Shown: in pieces, positions 23,821 to 32,437 of the stretch | Position numbering within the stretch: position 1 is the stretch's first letter | How the letters are laid out: each line of letters begins with the position of its first letter | Assembly: GCA_023423405.1 (NCBI GenBank) | Contig: JAFAFR010000014.1 | Span: 62,001-126,000, forward strand | DNA: 64,000 nt | Direction: 5' to 3' | DNA from: Bacteroidota bacterium | GTDB taxonomy: Bacteria; Bacteroidota; Bacteroidia; Chitinophagales; Chitinophagaceae | The notes under the pieces: model-generated | What the model was told of the DNA's origin: nothing | Databases searched by the model: none | Seen by the model: the letters and a program-made list of their open reading frames with translations, nothing else | Made by a program: the position numbers and the translations under genes

Positions 23821-26800
23821 TTAGCTGAACAGGTATTCCACGTCCTCTTTCGTAAGATTTTTTACGAAGCCCTCGTCGTCGGCGATCAGGTCGCGCGCCA
23901 GCACCCGCTTCCGCTCCTGCAGTTGCAGGATCTTGTCTTCAATCGTATCCTTACAGATCATACGGTAGGCAAAAATGTTCTTGGTCTGCCCAATGCGGTG
24001 CGTCCGGTCGATGGCCTGTTGCTCCACTGCCGGGTTCCACCAGGGGTCCACGATGTACACATAGTCCGCCGCCGTCAGGTTCAGACCCACACCGCCGGCC
24101 TTGAGCGAAATCAGGAATACCCGGCAGTTCTCGTCCTGCTGGAAACGCTGTATGGCTTTTTCGCGGTCGGTGGCCGTAGTGCTGCCGTCGAAATATTCAT
24201 AGTCCACTCCCAACTCTTTCAGCTTGCCGCGGATCAGCGACAGCATACCCAGGAACTGGGAAAAGACGAGTGCTTTGTGGTTGCTGATGTTTTCGGTGAT
24301 CTCGCGGCCCAGCTCTTCCAGCTTGATGCTGTGGTTCTCGAATTTTTCCTGTTCATTGAGGATGGCCGGTGAGTCGCAGATCTGGCGCAGTTTCATCAGG
24401 CCCTGCAAAATGGTGAGCTGGCTGCGCTGTACGCCCTGCGCTTCGATGGTGCCCAGGATCTTGTCGCGGAAATCGTTGCGGTAGGCGTCGTAGATCTTTC
24501 TTTGCTCATCTTCCATTTCGCACCAGAGAATGGTTTCGGTTTTTTCCGGCAGGTCGCGGGCCACCTGCTCCTTGGTGCGGCGCAGGATAAAGGGAAAAAG
24601 GATCTTGCGCAGGTGCTCCTTGCGGTCCTGCTCACCGAACTTATCAATGGGTATGGCAAATTCCTGTCGGAAGAATTCCATGCTGCCCAGCATGCCGGGG
24701 TTCAGGAAATTCATCTGCGCAAAAATATCAAAAGTGTTGTTCTGCAACGGGGTACCGCTCATGCACAACCGATGACGCGCACGCAGCAGCGAAGCGGCTT
24801 TGGTAACCTTGCTCGCCGGGTTTTTGATGGCCTGCGATTCGTCGAGCACTACGGAATCGAAATCCATTTCCACCAGCAGCTTGATGTCGCTGCGCAAAGT
24901 GCCGTAGGTGGTGATGATGATGTTTTTGCTTTCCAGCAGGGCCTTGTTGCGCGTGCGCTCGCCGCCGTGGTGGATATGATAACCGAGGTTGGGCGTGAAC
25001 TTGCGGATCTCGTTTTCCCAGTTGAACATAAGCGTAGTGGGACAAACCACCAGGGCCCTTAGCCGGTCGTGCGTATCACGGAAATGCTGCAGGAAACTCA
25101 GCGCCTGCACCGTTTTACCCAAACCCATATCATCGGCCAGGATGCCACCCCAGCCTACTTCGCTGAGGTAGTTGAGCCACTGGAAACCAAAAGCCTGGTA
25201 AGGACGCAGGATGGGCTGCAGGTGCTCCGGCGGCGCTACTTCGCGGATGCTTTTGAAGCCGCGCAGGCGGTCGTATTTTTCTTCGAGCTGCAAAAAGAGC
25301 TCTTCTTCGTTGCGTTCGTTGTACAGCTCGTCGATCACACTCATGTGGTATTTCGACAGGCGCAGGTTTTGCGCCTTGCCTTCCCCGATGCGGAAAAGCA
25401 GGCTGTATTTTTTGATCCACTCTTCGGGTAATATACCCAGGGTACCGTCGTCGAGCTGCACAAATTGCTGCTTGTTGGCAAGCGCCCGTTTTACTTCTGC
25501 CACCGTCACTTTCTGGTCGCCGAAAAGAATGTCCACCTTGGCGTCGAACCAGTCGGTATTGCTGCTGATCTGGATGCGGGTCTGCGGCTTGGCCGTGTTA
25601 AAACGGAAATTCTTTAGCGCTTCAAAACCATATACCGGCACTTTCATTTCGTTCATGGCATCCACGAAGAGGAAGAACCAGTTGTTGCGCAACACATCAA
25701 CACCTTTCAGCACCAGGTTCTGCGAGCCTTCGGGGCGAATGAAATTGGAGTGCAGCGCTTCCAGCTTTTGCAGGAACTGTTGCTCCACTTCCTTGTTGCG
25801 GTGCACAATCATCACCTTGTCGCCATCGGGCACAATGATTTCGTCTTTGTCACCGGGCCGGGTTTCAAAACCCTTATAAGAAAAGATGGGCTGGAAAACG
25901 AGGTAATCGCCTTTTTCCTGGAGCATGAGCCGGCGGTCGGGTTCACCATCCTTATAGGTAGAGATCAGCGTGGGATCAAATTCAACATGGTAGTGCTTCG
26001 CCAGGGGCAGCACCAGGTGGTGCAGTTGCATGGGCCAGGTCGACTTGGTAACCTGCATGGAGCCCTTGGGCATAAAAGTTTCCACGCGGTTCACGTCTTC
26101 TTCGTTCCGCCAGTTGTACAGCGTGTAGTTATGCAGGAAGAGCAGGTTGCCACTGACCTGGTTTTCGGTGAGCTGCATTTCAGTGCCATTGATCTTTACC
26201 CAGCAACTGATGAGGTATTGTTTGTTCTTCGGCTCCACCTTAAAGAAAGGAACCAAAGGTTCGGTTTCCACATCGAGCGGCCGCAGGTTTTCCGTGCGGA
26301 AAGACCGGCCCTCCGGCAGCAGGTAAAAGAAAGGACTGTCGGCCACTTCGTTCAATAGCTTGCGCAGCTTGGGTTGCAGGTATTCCACCACCAGGTGTTT
26401 GGTTTCTGCGGGAAGCTCTTCGCTTTCGTGGTGAATGATGTTTTCCCAGATGCCACTGAATGGCGAATTGCGGTTGAGGTATTTGGTAACCTCACTTTCC
26501 TGCATGCGGCGCAGTGCGGGGATCAGGCTCCTGTCCGATTCGGGGAACTGTTCAATATTGACGTATTTGGACAGGTCGATCTTTTCCACCCGCCCGAGGA
26601 ACTGTTTCTGGTTGTCATCCGCTTCGCCCTGTATGGCTTCGAGCTGGAACCCGGGATACGCTTTCTGGCGCAGGTTGAGTACAATTCCAACGCGCTGGCT
26701 GATGCCGTTGCCTTTGTCGATGAGTTCGGGTTCCGGCTCCTCCACAACAGCGGCCACCTCTACGGGTTTGGGGCGCAGGCTGGTCTGCAGGGGATTGATC

Positions 26801-27585
26801 CTTTTGATGCTGTTGTCGAGCACGCGCAGGAAGGGTTTGCCTTCCTTATACGCGAATTCAAACTTCCCTTTCAGGTCATCGTTGAGACTGTAGCCATAGG
26901 CTTCCAGCAATTTGTTCTTTTCCTTATCCCAGTTGCGGATGCTGTCGAAATAATTAGGGCCGTAGGCGTTCAGCAACTGCAGGAATACGATCACTTTGGG
27001 CAGGCAGAGCGGGTGTTTGGTATCGTTATAATCACAACTGGTATCGAAATTCCTTTCTTCGTTCTTACGGATCACCACAGGATAGGTTTTCCCGTGCAGG
27101 TCCACCGTGGCTTTCACCACTTCATCCGCAGCCGATTCTATGTTGGCCTTTCCTGTCTGCAGGTATTGTTCCGCTTCGTTAAAAGTATCCTGTCCGCTCA
27201 GCAGCCTTATGGTTTTCAGGTCGATGGTTTTCATCTTGATCACCGTATGGCGCTGGTCGTACTGTACTTCTTCGGCCTGGAGCAGGTTTTTGTCGAGCAG
27301 CTCCTGGAGCTGGATCAGTGCGGCTGCTTCATGCCGGCAGATATCGCCGAGGTTATAGGGACAACTGCAGCGAACAGACAAGCCTTTGGGGTCGGTGAAT
27401 TTCTGGATATACACTTTGTAGAAAGTGGCATAGCTGTCGTCCTTTACCCGGAAGGTCACTGATCCCAGCAATTCGTCGTATTCCACCAGTTCCACAAATC
27501 CAATGGCGTGAATTTTTTTCCCTCTGCGGATCACTTCATCGGTTCCATTGGTATAGACATATTTTATAAGGTGCGGTAAAGCCAT
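23821..27585 (-). CDS. SWIM zinc-finger SNF2-family DNA-dependent ATPase
   Basis: 1254 residues. A SWIM zinc finger lies near the N-terminus (CSCP....CRHEAAAL, the CxCx(n)CxH pattern, about residues 70-90). A long middle region (about 100-780) lacks recognised motifs. Near the C-terminus is a two-lobe SNF2 motor: Walker A in LADDMGLGKTVQ, DEAH-box variant LDESQAIKN, SGTPLQN, then the helicase-C lobe with SLKAGGVGLNLTAADYVY, DPWWNPAVEQQAIDRTHRIGQ. These are presumed DNA translocases acting in repair or protein remodelling. The ATG at 27585 opens the conserved MALPHLIKYVYTNGT; an upstream in-frame extension of 164 residues is antisense to the next gene and not supported. Confidence 0.92.
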   Translation of the reverse strand: MALPHLIKYVYTNGTDEVIRRGKKIHAIGFVELVEYDELLGSVTFRVKDDSYATFYKVYIQKFTDPKGLSVRCSCPYNLGDICRHEAAALIQLQELLDKNLLQAEEVQYDQRHTVIKMKTIDLKTIRLLSGQDTFNEAEQYLQTGKANIESAADEVVKATVDLHGKTYPVVIRKNEERNFDTSCDYNDTKHPLCLPKVIVFLQLLNAYGPNYFDSIRNWDKEKNKLLEAYGYSLNDDLKGKFEFAYKEGKPFLRVLDNSIKRINPLQTSLRPKPVEVAAVVEEPEPELIDKGNGISQRVGIVLNLRQKAYPGFQLEAIQGEADDNQKQFLGRVEKIDLSKYVNIEQFPESDRSLIPALRRMQESEVTKYLNRNSPFSGIWENIIHHESEELPAETKHLVVEYLQPKLRKLLNEVADSPFFYLLPEGRSFRTENLRPLDVETEPLVPFFKVEPKNKQYLISCWVKINGTEMQLTENQVSGNLLFLHNYTLYNWRNEEDVNRVETFMPKGSMQVTKSTWPMQLHHLVLPLAKHYHVEFDPTLISTYKDGEPDRRLMLQEKGDYLVFQPIFSYKGFETRPGDKDEIIVPDGDKVMIVHRNKEVEQQFLQKLEALHSNFIRPEGSQNLVLKGVDVLRNNWFFLFVDAMNEMKVPVYGFEALKNFRFNTAKPQTRIQISSNTDWFDAKVDILFGDQKVTVAEVKRALANKQQFVQLDDGTLGILPEEWIKKYSLLFRIGEGKAQNLRLSKYHMSVIDELYNERNEEELFLQLEEKYDRLRGFKSIREVAPPEHLQPILRPYQAFGFQWLNYLSEVGWGGILADDMGLGKTVQALSFLQHFRDTHDRLRALVVCPTTLMFNWENEIRKFTPNLGYHIHHGGERTRNKALLESKNIIITTYGTLRSDIKLLVEMDFDSVVLDESQAIKNPASKVTKAASLLRARHRLCMSGTPLQNNTFDIFAQMNFLNPGMLGSMEFFRQEFAIPIDKFGEQDRKEHLRKILFPFILRRTKEQVARDLPEKTETILWCEMEDEQRKIYDAYRNDFRDKILGTIEAQGVQRSQLTILQGLMKLRQICDSPAILNEQEKFENHSIKLEELGREITENISNHKALVFSQFLGMLSLIRGKLKELGVDYEYFDGSTTATDREKAIQRFQQDENCRVFLISLKAGGVGLNLTAADYVYIVDPWWNPAVEQQAIDRTHRIGQTKNIFAYRMICKDTIEDKILQLQERKRVLARDLIADDEGFVKNLTKEDVEYLFS

Positions 27586-27631
27586 TCGTTCACCATTTGG
27601 TAAGGTCCTGCCTTGTGGTCGGGACAATCTG

Positions 27632-27639
27632 CAAAAGTA
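27632..27639 (-). promoter_or_regulatory. -7 element of the SNF2 gene
   Basis: The minus strand reads TACTTTTG, an exact TAnnTTTG match, 46 nt before the chosen ATG at 27585, supporting that start. Confidence 0.5.
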
Positions 27640-27707
27640 AAGGAAAGAGCGGCAGATAACCATATTATTTATTCCGCTTTGCGGCATGGTATTCGCGCTG
27701 CCAATAA

Positions 27708-27715
27708 TAACTTTG
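27708..27715 (+). promoter_or_regulatory. -7 element of the M28-PDZ peptidase gene
   Basis: TAACTTTG matches TAnnTTTG exactly, 17 nt before the ATG at 27733. It rules out the longer ORF start at 27613. Confidence 0.55.
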
Positions 27716-27732
27716 TTGCCAAACCGTTGCTG

Positions 27733-29373
27733 ATGATGAAATTTTTGCTCAGAGCCGCACTCGTTTCCCTCCTGCTGCCCGCCGGGTATGCCCATGCGCA
27801 GAAACTGAAAAAAGCCGATAAGCAGGTGGTGGAAGCCATCCGCGGTCATGTGAATTACCTGGCAGATGACAGGCTGGAAGGCCGCCGGGCCGGCACTGCA
27901 GGAGAACAACTGGCGGCGGATTACATCGCGCGGCAATTCACCACCATTGGCCTGGAGCCAAAAGGCGATAGCGGTTATATCCAGCAATTCCCTATTTACG
28001 ATGGCAAGGATTATACGACCAGCAGCTATCTTTTCCTCAATGGCCAGGAGATTGGCACTGATCAGTTCTTTGTACATGCCCTTTCTCCGGCTGCAACACT
28101 GGAAGACCTTCCTTCCATTTCACTGAAAGAAACAGGTGTGCCCTGGTTTTACGACATCGCAGATATAAAGGAAGCCAATGAAGGCAACCCGCATTTTGAC
28201 CTGGAACAGGACCTGCTCGACAAAACAAAGGCTGCGGCTGCCAAAGGCGCCACGGCAGTATTCGTGTACAACGACAGCAGCCTGCAATACCGTCCCAAAC
28301 AAAGGGGGGAAGCGCTGCCCGTGCCGCTCGTGTTTCTTTCCAATGCTGTGGCCAAAACCTATTTGCAGGACGAGACCGCCAGCCTGGAAGTAAAGCTGAA
28401 AGCGGGTTTTACGGAAAAAGAAAGAAAAGGCGCCAACGTGGTGGGTTACATCAATAACGGTGCCCCTTATACGATCGTCATTGGGGCGCATTTTGACCAC
28501 CTGGGTTATGGGGAAGATGGTAATTCGATGCTGCGCAACGGAGAACACCTGATCCACAACGGGGCCGACGACAACGCCAGCGGTACGGCCGCCCTGATTG
28601 AACTGGCCCGCATGCTGAAAAAAGATAAAAAGAAGGGCTCGAACTACCTCGTGATCGCTTTTTCGGGTGAGGAGCTGGGGCTCTTCGGATCCAAGTACTA
28701 TACGGAACATGCCACCCTGCCCCTGAATACGGTGAACTATATGATCAATATGGACATGGTGGGCCGCCTGAACGACAGCAGCCGCGCGCTTACCATCGGC
28801 GGCTATGGCACTTCTCCCACCTGGTCTTCCAGCTTTAGCGGATTGCCCGCGGCAAAATATTTTCACATCAAGTTCGACAGCAGCGGCACGGGCCCGTCCG
28901 ACCACAGTTCTTTTTACCGCAAGGACATTCCCGTATTGTTTTTCTTCACGGGGCTGCACAGCGACTACCACAAACCCAGCGACGATGCACCCCTGATCAA
29001 TGCCGTAGGAGAATACCGCATCGTTCAGCTCATTTACCAGGTGATCCATGCCACACCGGGATCGGATAAGCTGGCCTTTACCAAAACCAGGGAGCAGCAA
29101 ACCAGCACCAGCGCACGTTTCTCGGTTTCGCTGGGCATCATGCCCGATTATGGGTTCAGCGGCAATGGCGTGCGCGTGGACGGGGTGAGCGAAGGCCGGC
29201 CGGCAAAAAAAGCAGGACTGCAGGCCGGGGATGTGATCGTGAAGCTGGGCGATCATGCCACGCCTTCGGTGGAAGAATACATGCAGGCGCTGAGCAAATT
29301 CAAAAAAGGCGATAAAACAACGGTTACCTATAAGCGCGCAGAAACAGAAATGAGCGCAGCCGTGGAGTTCTGA
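27733..29373 (+). CDS. Secreted M28-family peptidase with C-terminal PDZ domain
   Basis: 546 residues with signal peptide MMKFLLRAALVSLLLPAGYAHAQ. The peptidase core has zinc ligands in IGAHFDHLGYG, NGADDNASGTAAL, FSGEELGLFGS, INMDMVGRL and SDYHKPSDD. A PDZ domain fills the last about 85 residues (LGIMPDYGFSGNGVRVDGV...GDVIVKLGDHATPSVEEYMQAL), probably steering substrates. It shares about the same core with the M28 enzyme at 20938. The IPExxxVDY gene follows 2 nt after its stop, so they are co-transcribed. Confidence 0.93.
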   Translation: MMKFLLRAALVSLLLPAGYAHAQKLKKADKQVVEAIRGHVNYLADDRLEGRRAGTAGEQLAADYIARQFTTIGLEPKGDSGYIQQFPIYDGKDYTTSSYLFLNGQEIGTDQFFVHALSPAATLEDLPSISLKETGVPWFYDIADIKEANEGNPHFDLEQDLLDKTKAAAAKGATAVFVYNDSSLQYRPKQRGEALPVPLVFLSNAVAKTYLQDETASLEVKLKAGFTEKERKGANVVGYINNGAPYTIVIGAHFDHLGYGEDGNSMLRNGEHLIHNGADDNASGTAALIELARMLKKDKKKGSNYLVIAFSGEELGLFGSKYYTEHATLPLNTVNYMINMDMVGRLNDSSRALTIGGYGTSPTWSSSFSGLPAAKYFHIKFDSSGTGPSDHSSFYRKDIPVLFFFTGLHSDYHKPSDDAPLINAVGEYRIVQLIYQVIHATPGSDKLAFTKTREQQTSTSARFSVSLGIMPDYGFSGNGVRVDGVSEGRPAKKAGLQAGDVIVKLGDHATPSVEEYMQALSKFKKGDKTTVTYKRAETEMSAAVEF

Positions 29374-29375
29374 CC

Positions 29376-29810
29376 ATGAAACTGAAGCTGGACCTTTCGG
29401 AAATGGCCGATGATTTCTTTGCAGATGCACATCTGCTGGGAATCGTGGCGCCCATCCGCGACTACCAGTTCTGCTGGCAGCTCAACCAGCACCTGCGATT
29501 TCGGTTCCGCATCAACGTGGACATTGAGATCCAGATGACCAAGAAGAACCGGCACTATTATTTTCCCATCTACGAATATGCAGAGCCCAGCCTTTTCCGC
29601 ACGCATTATCTCTATAAGAACCAGCACGACGGGGAATACCTGTTGCCGGAATTCCGGCACCTCGATTTCCTGTGGCTGACCAAGGGCGAAAATGTGCCCC
29701 CGGGGCTGCTGCAGGAAGTGGCCCAAACCATTCGTACCTTTAACGGAGTGCAACTGGTGGTAGAAATGACCAATGAAAAGATCCGCAACAAGGAACACCT
29801 GATCTTTTGA
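29376..29810 (+). CDS. IPExxxVDY family protein
   Basis: 144 residues. The family signature appears as LPEFRHLDFLWL (about 89-100), with Leu for Ile and Leu-Asp-Phe for Val-Asp-Tyr. The N-terminal half (LGIVAPIRDYQFCWQLNQHL) is also typical. The family is largely restricted to Bacteroidota and has no known function. It begins 2 nt after the M28 stop and overlaps the ORF leading to the pterin dehydratase gene. Confidence 0.85.
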   Translation: MKLKLDLSEMADDFFADAHLLGIVAPIRDYQFCWQLNQHLRFRFRINVDIEIQMTKKNRHYYFPIYEYAEPSLFRTHYLYKNQHDGEYLLPEFRHLDFLWLTKGENVPPGLLQEVAQTIRTFNGVQLVVEMTNEKIRNKEHLIF

Positions 29811-29905
29811 AGCACCGCCCGAAACCGGTGAGCCCTGGCCGCTCTTCCAAGCCCTGGTTCTACCTCCGAACCCTGACCCGACCGCAAACAGTCAAAACTT
29901 TGTAT

Positions 29906-30136
29906 ATGTGGCAGGAAACAGACAACGCATTGTACCGCAAATTTGAGTTCCGTGATTTTTCCGAAGCTTTTGCCTTCATGACGCGCGTAGCGCTGGCGGC
30001 GGAAAAAATGGACCACCACCCGCGCTGGACCAATGTATATAACACAGTGGAAATTTGGCTCAATACCCATGATGCCGGCAACATAGTTACCGAACGGGAC
30101 CGGAAGCTGGCCAAACGCATCGATCAGTTGTTGTGA
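29906..30136 (+). CDS. phhB: 4a-hydroxytetrahydrobiopterin dehydratase (PCD/DCoH)
   Basis: 76 residues, a little short for the family (about 95-110). The signature HHPRWTNVYNTVEIWLNTHDAG has the His-His-Pro and Thr-His-Asp active-site groups that dehydrate 4a-hydroxytetrahydropterin. The substrate arises from phenylalanine hydroxylase, which is not in the window; other pterin or molybdopterin roles are possible. The ATG at 29906 was chosen; a longer reading from 29807 adds 33 residues, of which only the last few might extend the first helix. Confidence 0.85.
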   Translation: MWQETDNALYRKFEFRDFSEAFAFMTRVALAAEKMDHHPRWTNVYNTVEIWLNTHDAGNIVTERDRKLAKRIDQLL

Positions 30137-30148
30137 TGGAAGCGGGTT

Positions 30149-31204
30149 CTAATTGAAATACACCCTTGCATCACCCGCCGGCGCTGCTTCCTGCAAACGG
30201 CCAATGGGTTCCATGAAATCATCGAGGTTGAACTGCCTGAAAATTTCTTCTACTGCCGGCACCGTTTCGGGATCCACGGCGAGGAGGAGTCCGCCGTTGG
30301 TTTGCGGGTCGGGCACCAGGAGCTCCGCTTCGCGGGCGTCGAGGCCGGGTGCGAAGCCGATTGCCTGTCCATAGCTTTTCCAGTTACGCTGGCAGCCGCC
30401 GGGAGAAATACCTGCGGTTATGAACGAGCTAACGCCGGGGAGTAAGCGCAGCCGGTTGTACTGCACGTTGGCGTAGAGGCCGCTGCCTTCCGCCATCTCC
30501 AGGAGGTGGCCCGCCAGCCCGAAGCCGGTGACGTCGGTCATGGCGTGTACGCCGGGCAGGTGGCCAAATACTGCGCCGGCACGGTTAAGCGTTTTGAGCT
30601 GTTGCACGAGGCTGTTGTAATCGGCGTCCTGCAGCAGTCCTTTTTTCTGCGCGGTGGACAGGATGCCGGTTCCCAGGGCCTTGGTGAGGAAGAGCCAGTC
30701 GCCCGCTTTGGCGGTATTGTTCTGTTTGAGGTTGGCAGGGTGCACCAGGCCATTGACCGAGAGTCCGAAGATGGGCTCGGGCGAATCGATGCTGTGACCA
30801 CCGGCCAGTGGAATACCGGCTTCGGCGCAGGCATCGCGACCGCCCGCCATTACCTGCCTGGCCACCGCGGCCGGCAGTTTGTCCACGGGCCATCCCAGGA
30901 TGGCGATGGCCATGAGCGGCTGGCCACCCATCGCATATACATCGCTGATAGCATTGGCCGCGGCGATCCTCCCAAAATCAAAGGGATCATCCACGATGGG
31001 CATAAAGAAATCCGTGGTAGAAATCAGGGCCTTTTCATCGTCGAGCTGGTACACCGCCGCGTCGTCGTTCGACTGGTTGCCCACGAGGAGCTGCGCAAAA
31101 TCCGCCAGTCCCGGCGCTCCCTGCACAATTTCGGAAAGCAACTGGGGTGAGATCTTGCAACCGCAACCGGCGCCGTGTGAATATTGGGTCAATGGATACT
31201 GCAT
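30149..31204 (-). CDS. selD: Selenide, water dikinase
   Basis: Makes selenophosphate from selenide and ATP. 351 residues. The active-site loop YSHGAGCGCKISP has Cys14 and Lys17, matching Cys17 and Lys20 of E. coli SelD. Further motifs are DDAAVY, TTDFFMPIVDDPFDFGRIAAANAISDVYAMGG, AGGHSID and DVTGFGLAGHLLEM. It overlaps mnmH by 16 nt (31189-31204), so the pair is translationally coupled. With no selA, selB or tRNA-Sec nearby, selenium here points to 2-selenouridine in tRNA. Confidence 0.96.
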   Translation of the reverse strand: MQYPLTQYSHGAGCGCKISPQLLSEIVQGAPGLADFAQLLVGNQSNDDAAVYQLDDEKALISTTDFFMPIVDDPFDFGRIAAANAISDVYAMGGQPLMAIAILGWPVDKLPAAVARQVMAGGRDACAEAGIPLAGGHSIDSPEPIFGLSVNGLVHPANLKQNNTAKAGDWLFLTKALGTGILSTAQKKGLLQDADYNSLVQQLKTLNRAGAVFGHLPGVHAMTDVTGFGLAGHLLEMAEGSGLYANVQYNRLRLLPGVSSFITAGISPGGCQRNWKSYGQAIGFAPGLDAREAELLVPDPQTNGGLLLAVDPETVPAVEEIFRQFNLDDFMEPIGRLQEAAPAGDARVYFN

Positions 31205-32304
31205 GCCTGCAAAATTAACTGAGTATTGCGCAATTCGTCCACGGCCGGTGCATCAAGGCGATGCAACGGTGCGTCCGCGGGCCGGGTCTGCAGGCTTTTG
31301 GCGTACCACTTGTCGTAATACTTCAGCAGGATGGCAAAAGCCGGCCGGGTTTCTTTTTCCAGCAGGTGGTTGATGGCGGTCTTGGTCTCAAGTGGCCCCA
31401 GTCTTTTCTGGATGCGCAGCACCGCCAGCATGAGCTGGTCAGGTGAAAAACCGCCGTACCCTGCCAGGATATGGTCCAGTCTTTTTTCAAAAGGAATGTC
31501 GAGAAAATAGCAGGGCGCTGTCCGCATCTGTGCGTGAAAGTGATTGGGTAAAAAGAGGGAACCGATGCGCAGGCTTTCGTCTTCCACCCAGAAAGGACTG
31601 CCACGCAGCGCGTATAGCGCCAGCGCGAACCTGTTTTCGAATTGCTCCTGGCTGGGTTGCGTGTCCTGCCCCAGGTGGCCGAAGGCGGAGCCCCTGTGGC
31701 GGGCCAGGACTTCCAGGTCGATCACGGATTCGCCAAGGCGCGACAACCGCTGCAGGATTTCTGTTTTGCCCGAACCGGTATAGCCACCCAGCACCTGCAT
31801 AGAATAATCTTTTGCAAACTGTGCAAGGGCCCATTGCCGGAAGGCCTTATAGCCGCCTTTGAGCGTGTATACGGCAAAACCATACAGGTCGAGCAGCCAG
31901 GCCACGCCGGCGCTGCGCATGCCCCCGCGCCAGCAATGTACCAATACGGTATTATCCGCCGGTCGCGGCGTACTACCGGCGTCAATTGCCCCGGCGGCAC
32001 CATTTGCGTGGTTGGCATTGCCATTATCGCCATTGCGGGCAGCCAGCAATTTTTCCACTTCCTCCACCATGGGGCGCATTTTAGGACCAAAATAGTCCAA
32101 GCCTATTTTGATAGCTGTTTCGCGGCTTTCCTGTTTATAAGCCGTTCCCACAACCTTGCGCTCTTCGTCGCTGAATAACGGTAAGGGATAAGCGCCGGGG
32201 ATATGGGCGTGTTTGTATTCAGCGGGGCTGCGTACGTCCAGCACGGGAATGTGTGCCGACAGTTTTTCCAGGAAAGTGCTGATATCTAACGGGTGCACGG
32301 GCAT
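31189..32304 (-). CDS. mnmH: tRNA 2-selenouridine synthase
   Basis: 371 residues. It replaces sulfur of wobble 2-thiouridine with selenium from selenophosphate, via a geranylated intermediate. The N-terminal rhodanese domain has VLDVRSPAEYKHAHIPGA and catalytic Cys in VHCWRGGMRS. The C-terminal P-loop domain has GGYTGSGKTEIL. Between the two rhodanese halves is a low-complexity Asn/Ala/Gly insert of about 25 residues (GDNGNANHANGAAGA) that the family lacks. The ATG at 32304 opens the conserved PVHPLDISTF. It overlaps selD downstream. Confidence 0.95.
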   Translation of the reverse strand: MPVHPLDISTFLEKLSAHIPVLDVRSPAEYKHAHIPGAYPLPLFSDEERKVVGTAYKQESRETAIKIGLDYFGPKMRPMVEEVEKLLAARNGDNGNANHANGAAGAIDAGSTPRPADNTVLVHCWRGGMRSAGVAWLLDLYGFAVYTLKGGYKAFRQWALAQFAKDYSMQVLGGYTGSGKTEILQRLSRLGESVIDLEVLARHRGSAFGHLGQDTQPSQEQFENRFALALYALRGSPFWVEDESLRIGSLFLPNHFHAQMRTAPCYFLDIPFEKRLDHILAGYGGFSPDQLMLAVLRIQKRLGPLETKTAINHLLEKETRPAFAILLKYYDKWYAKSLQTRPADAPLHRLDAPAVDELRNTQLILQACSIH

Positions 32305-32382
32305 TGCGCAATTGTTGTGGGGTTCATGACAGGTAAACCTACGCATAAGTTTTGGTCCGGCGCAACCGTTCAATCACCCAAT

Positions 32383-32413
32383 AAAAAAGCGGATGGCCGT
32401 TCCGCCACCCGCT
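32383..32413 (-). terminator. Intrinsic terminator of rho
   Basis: On the minus strand AGCGGGTGGC pairs with GCCATCCGCT (one G-T pair) around a 6-nt loop, then T6. It begins 25 nt after the rho stop and separates rho from the mnmH-selD operon. Confidence 0.85.
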
Positions 32414-32437
32414 TTCGTGATATGCTGTTTCCCCGGA

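Noticed and set aside
27586..28077. N-terminal 164-residue extension of the SNF2 ORF
   Set aside because: It is antisense to the M28-PDZ gene and lies upstream of the TACTTTTG promoter box; the conserved part starts at 27585.
28120..29430. Long minus-strand ORF antisense to the M28-PDZ gene
   Set aside because: The plus-strand frame has signal peptide, zinc ligands and PDZ domain; this one has no domain.
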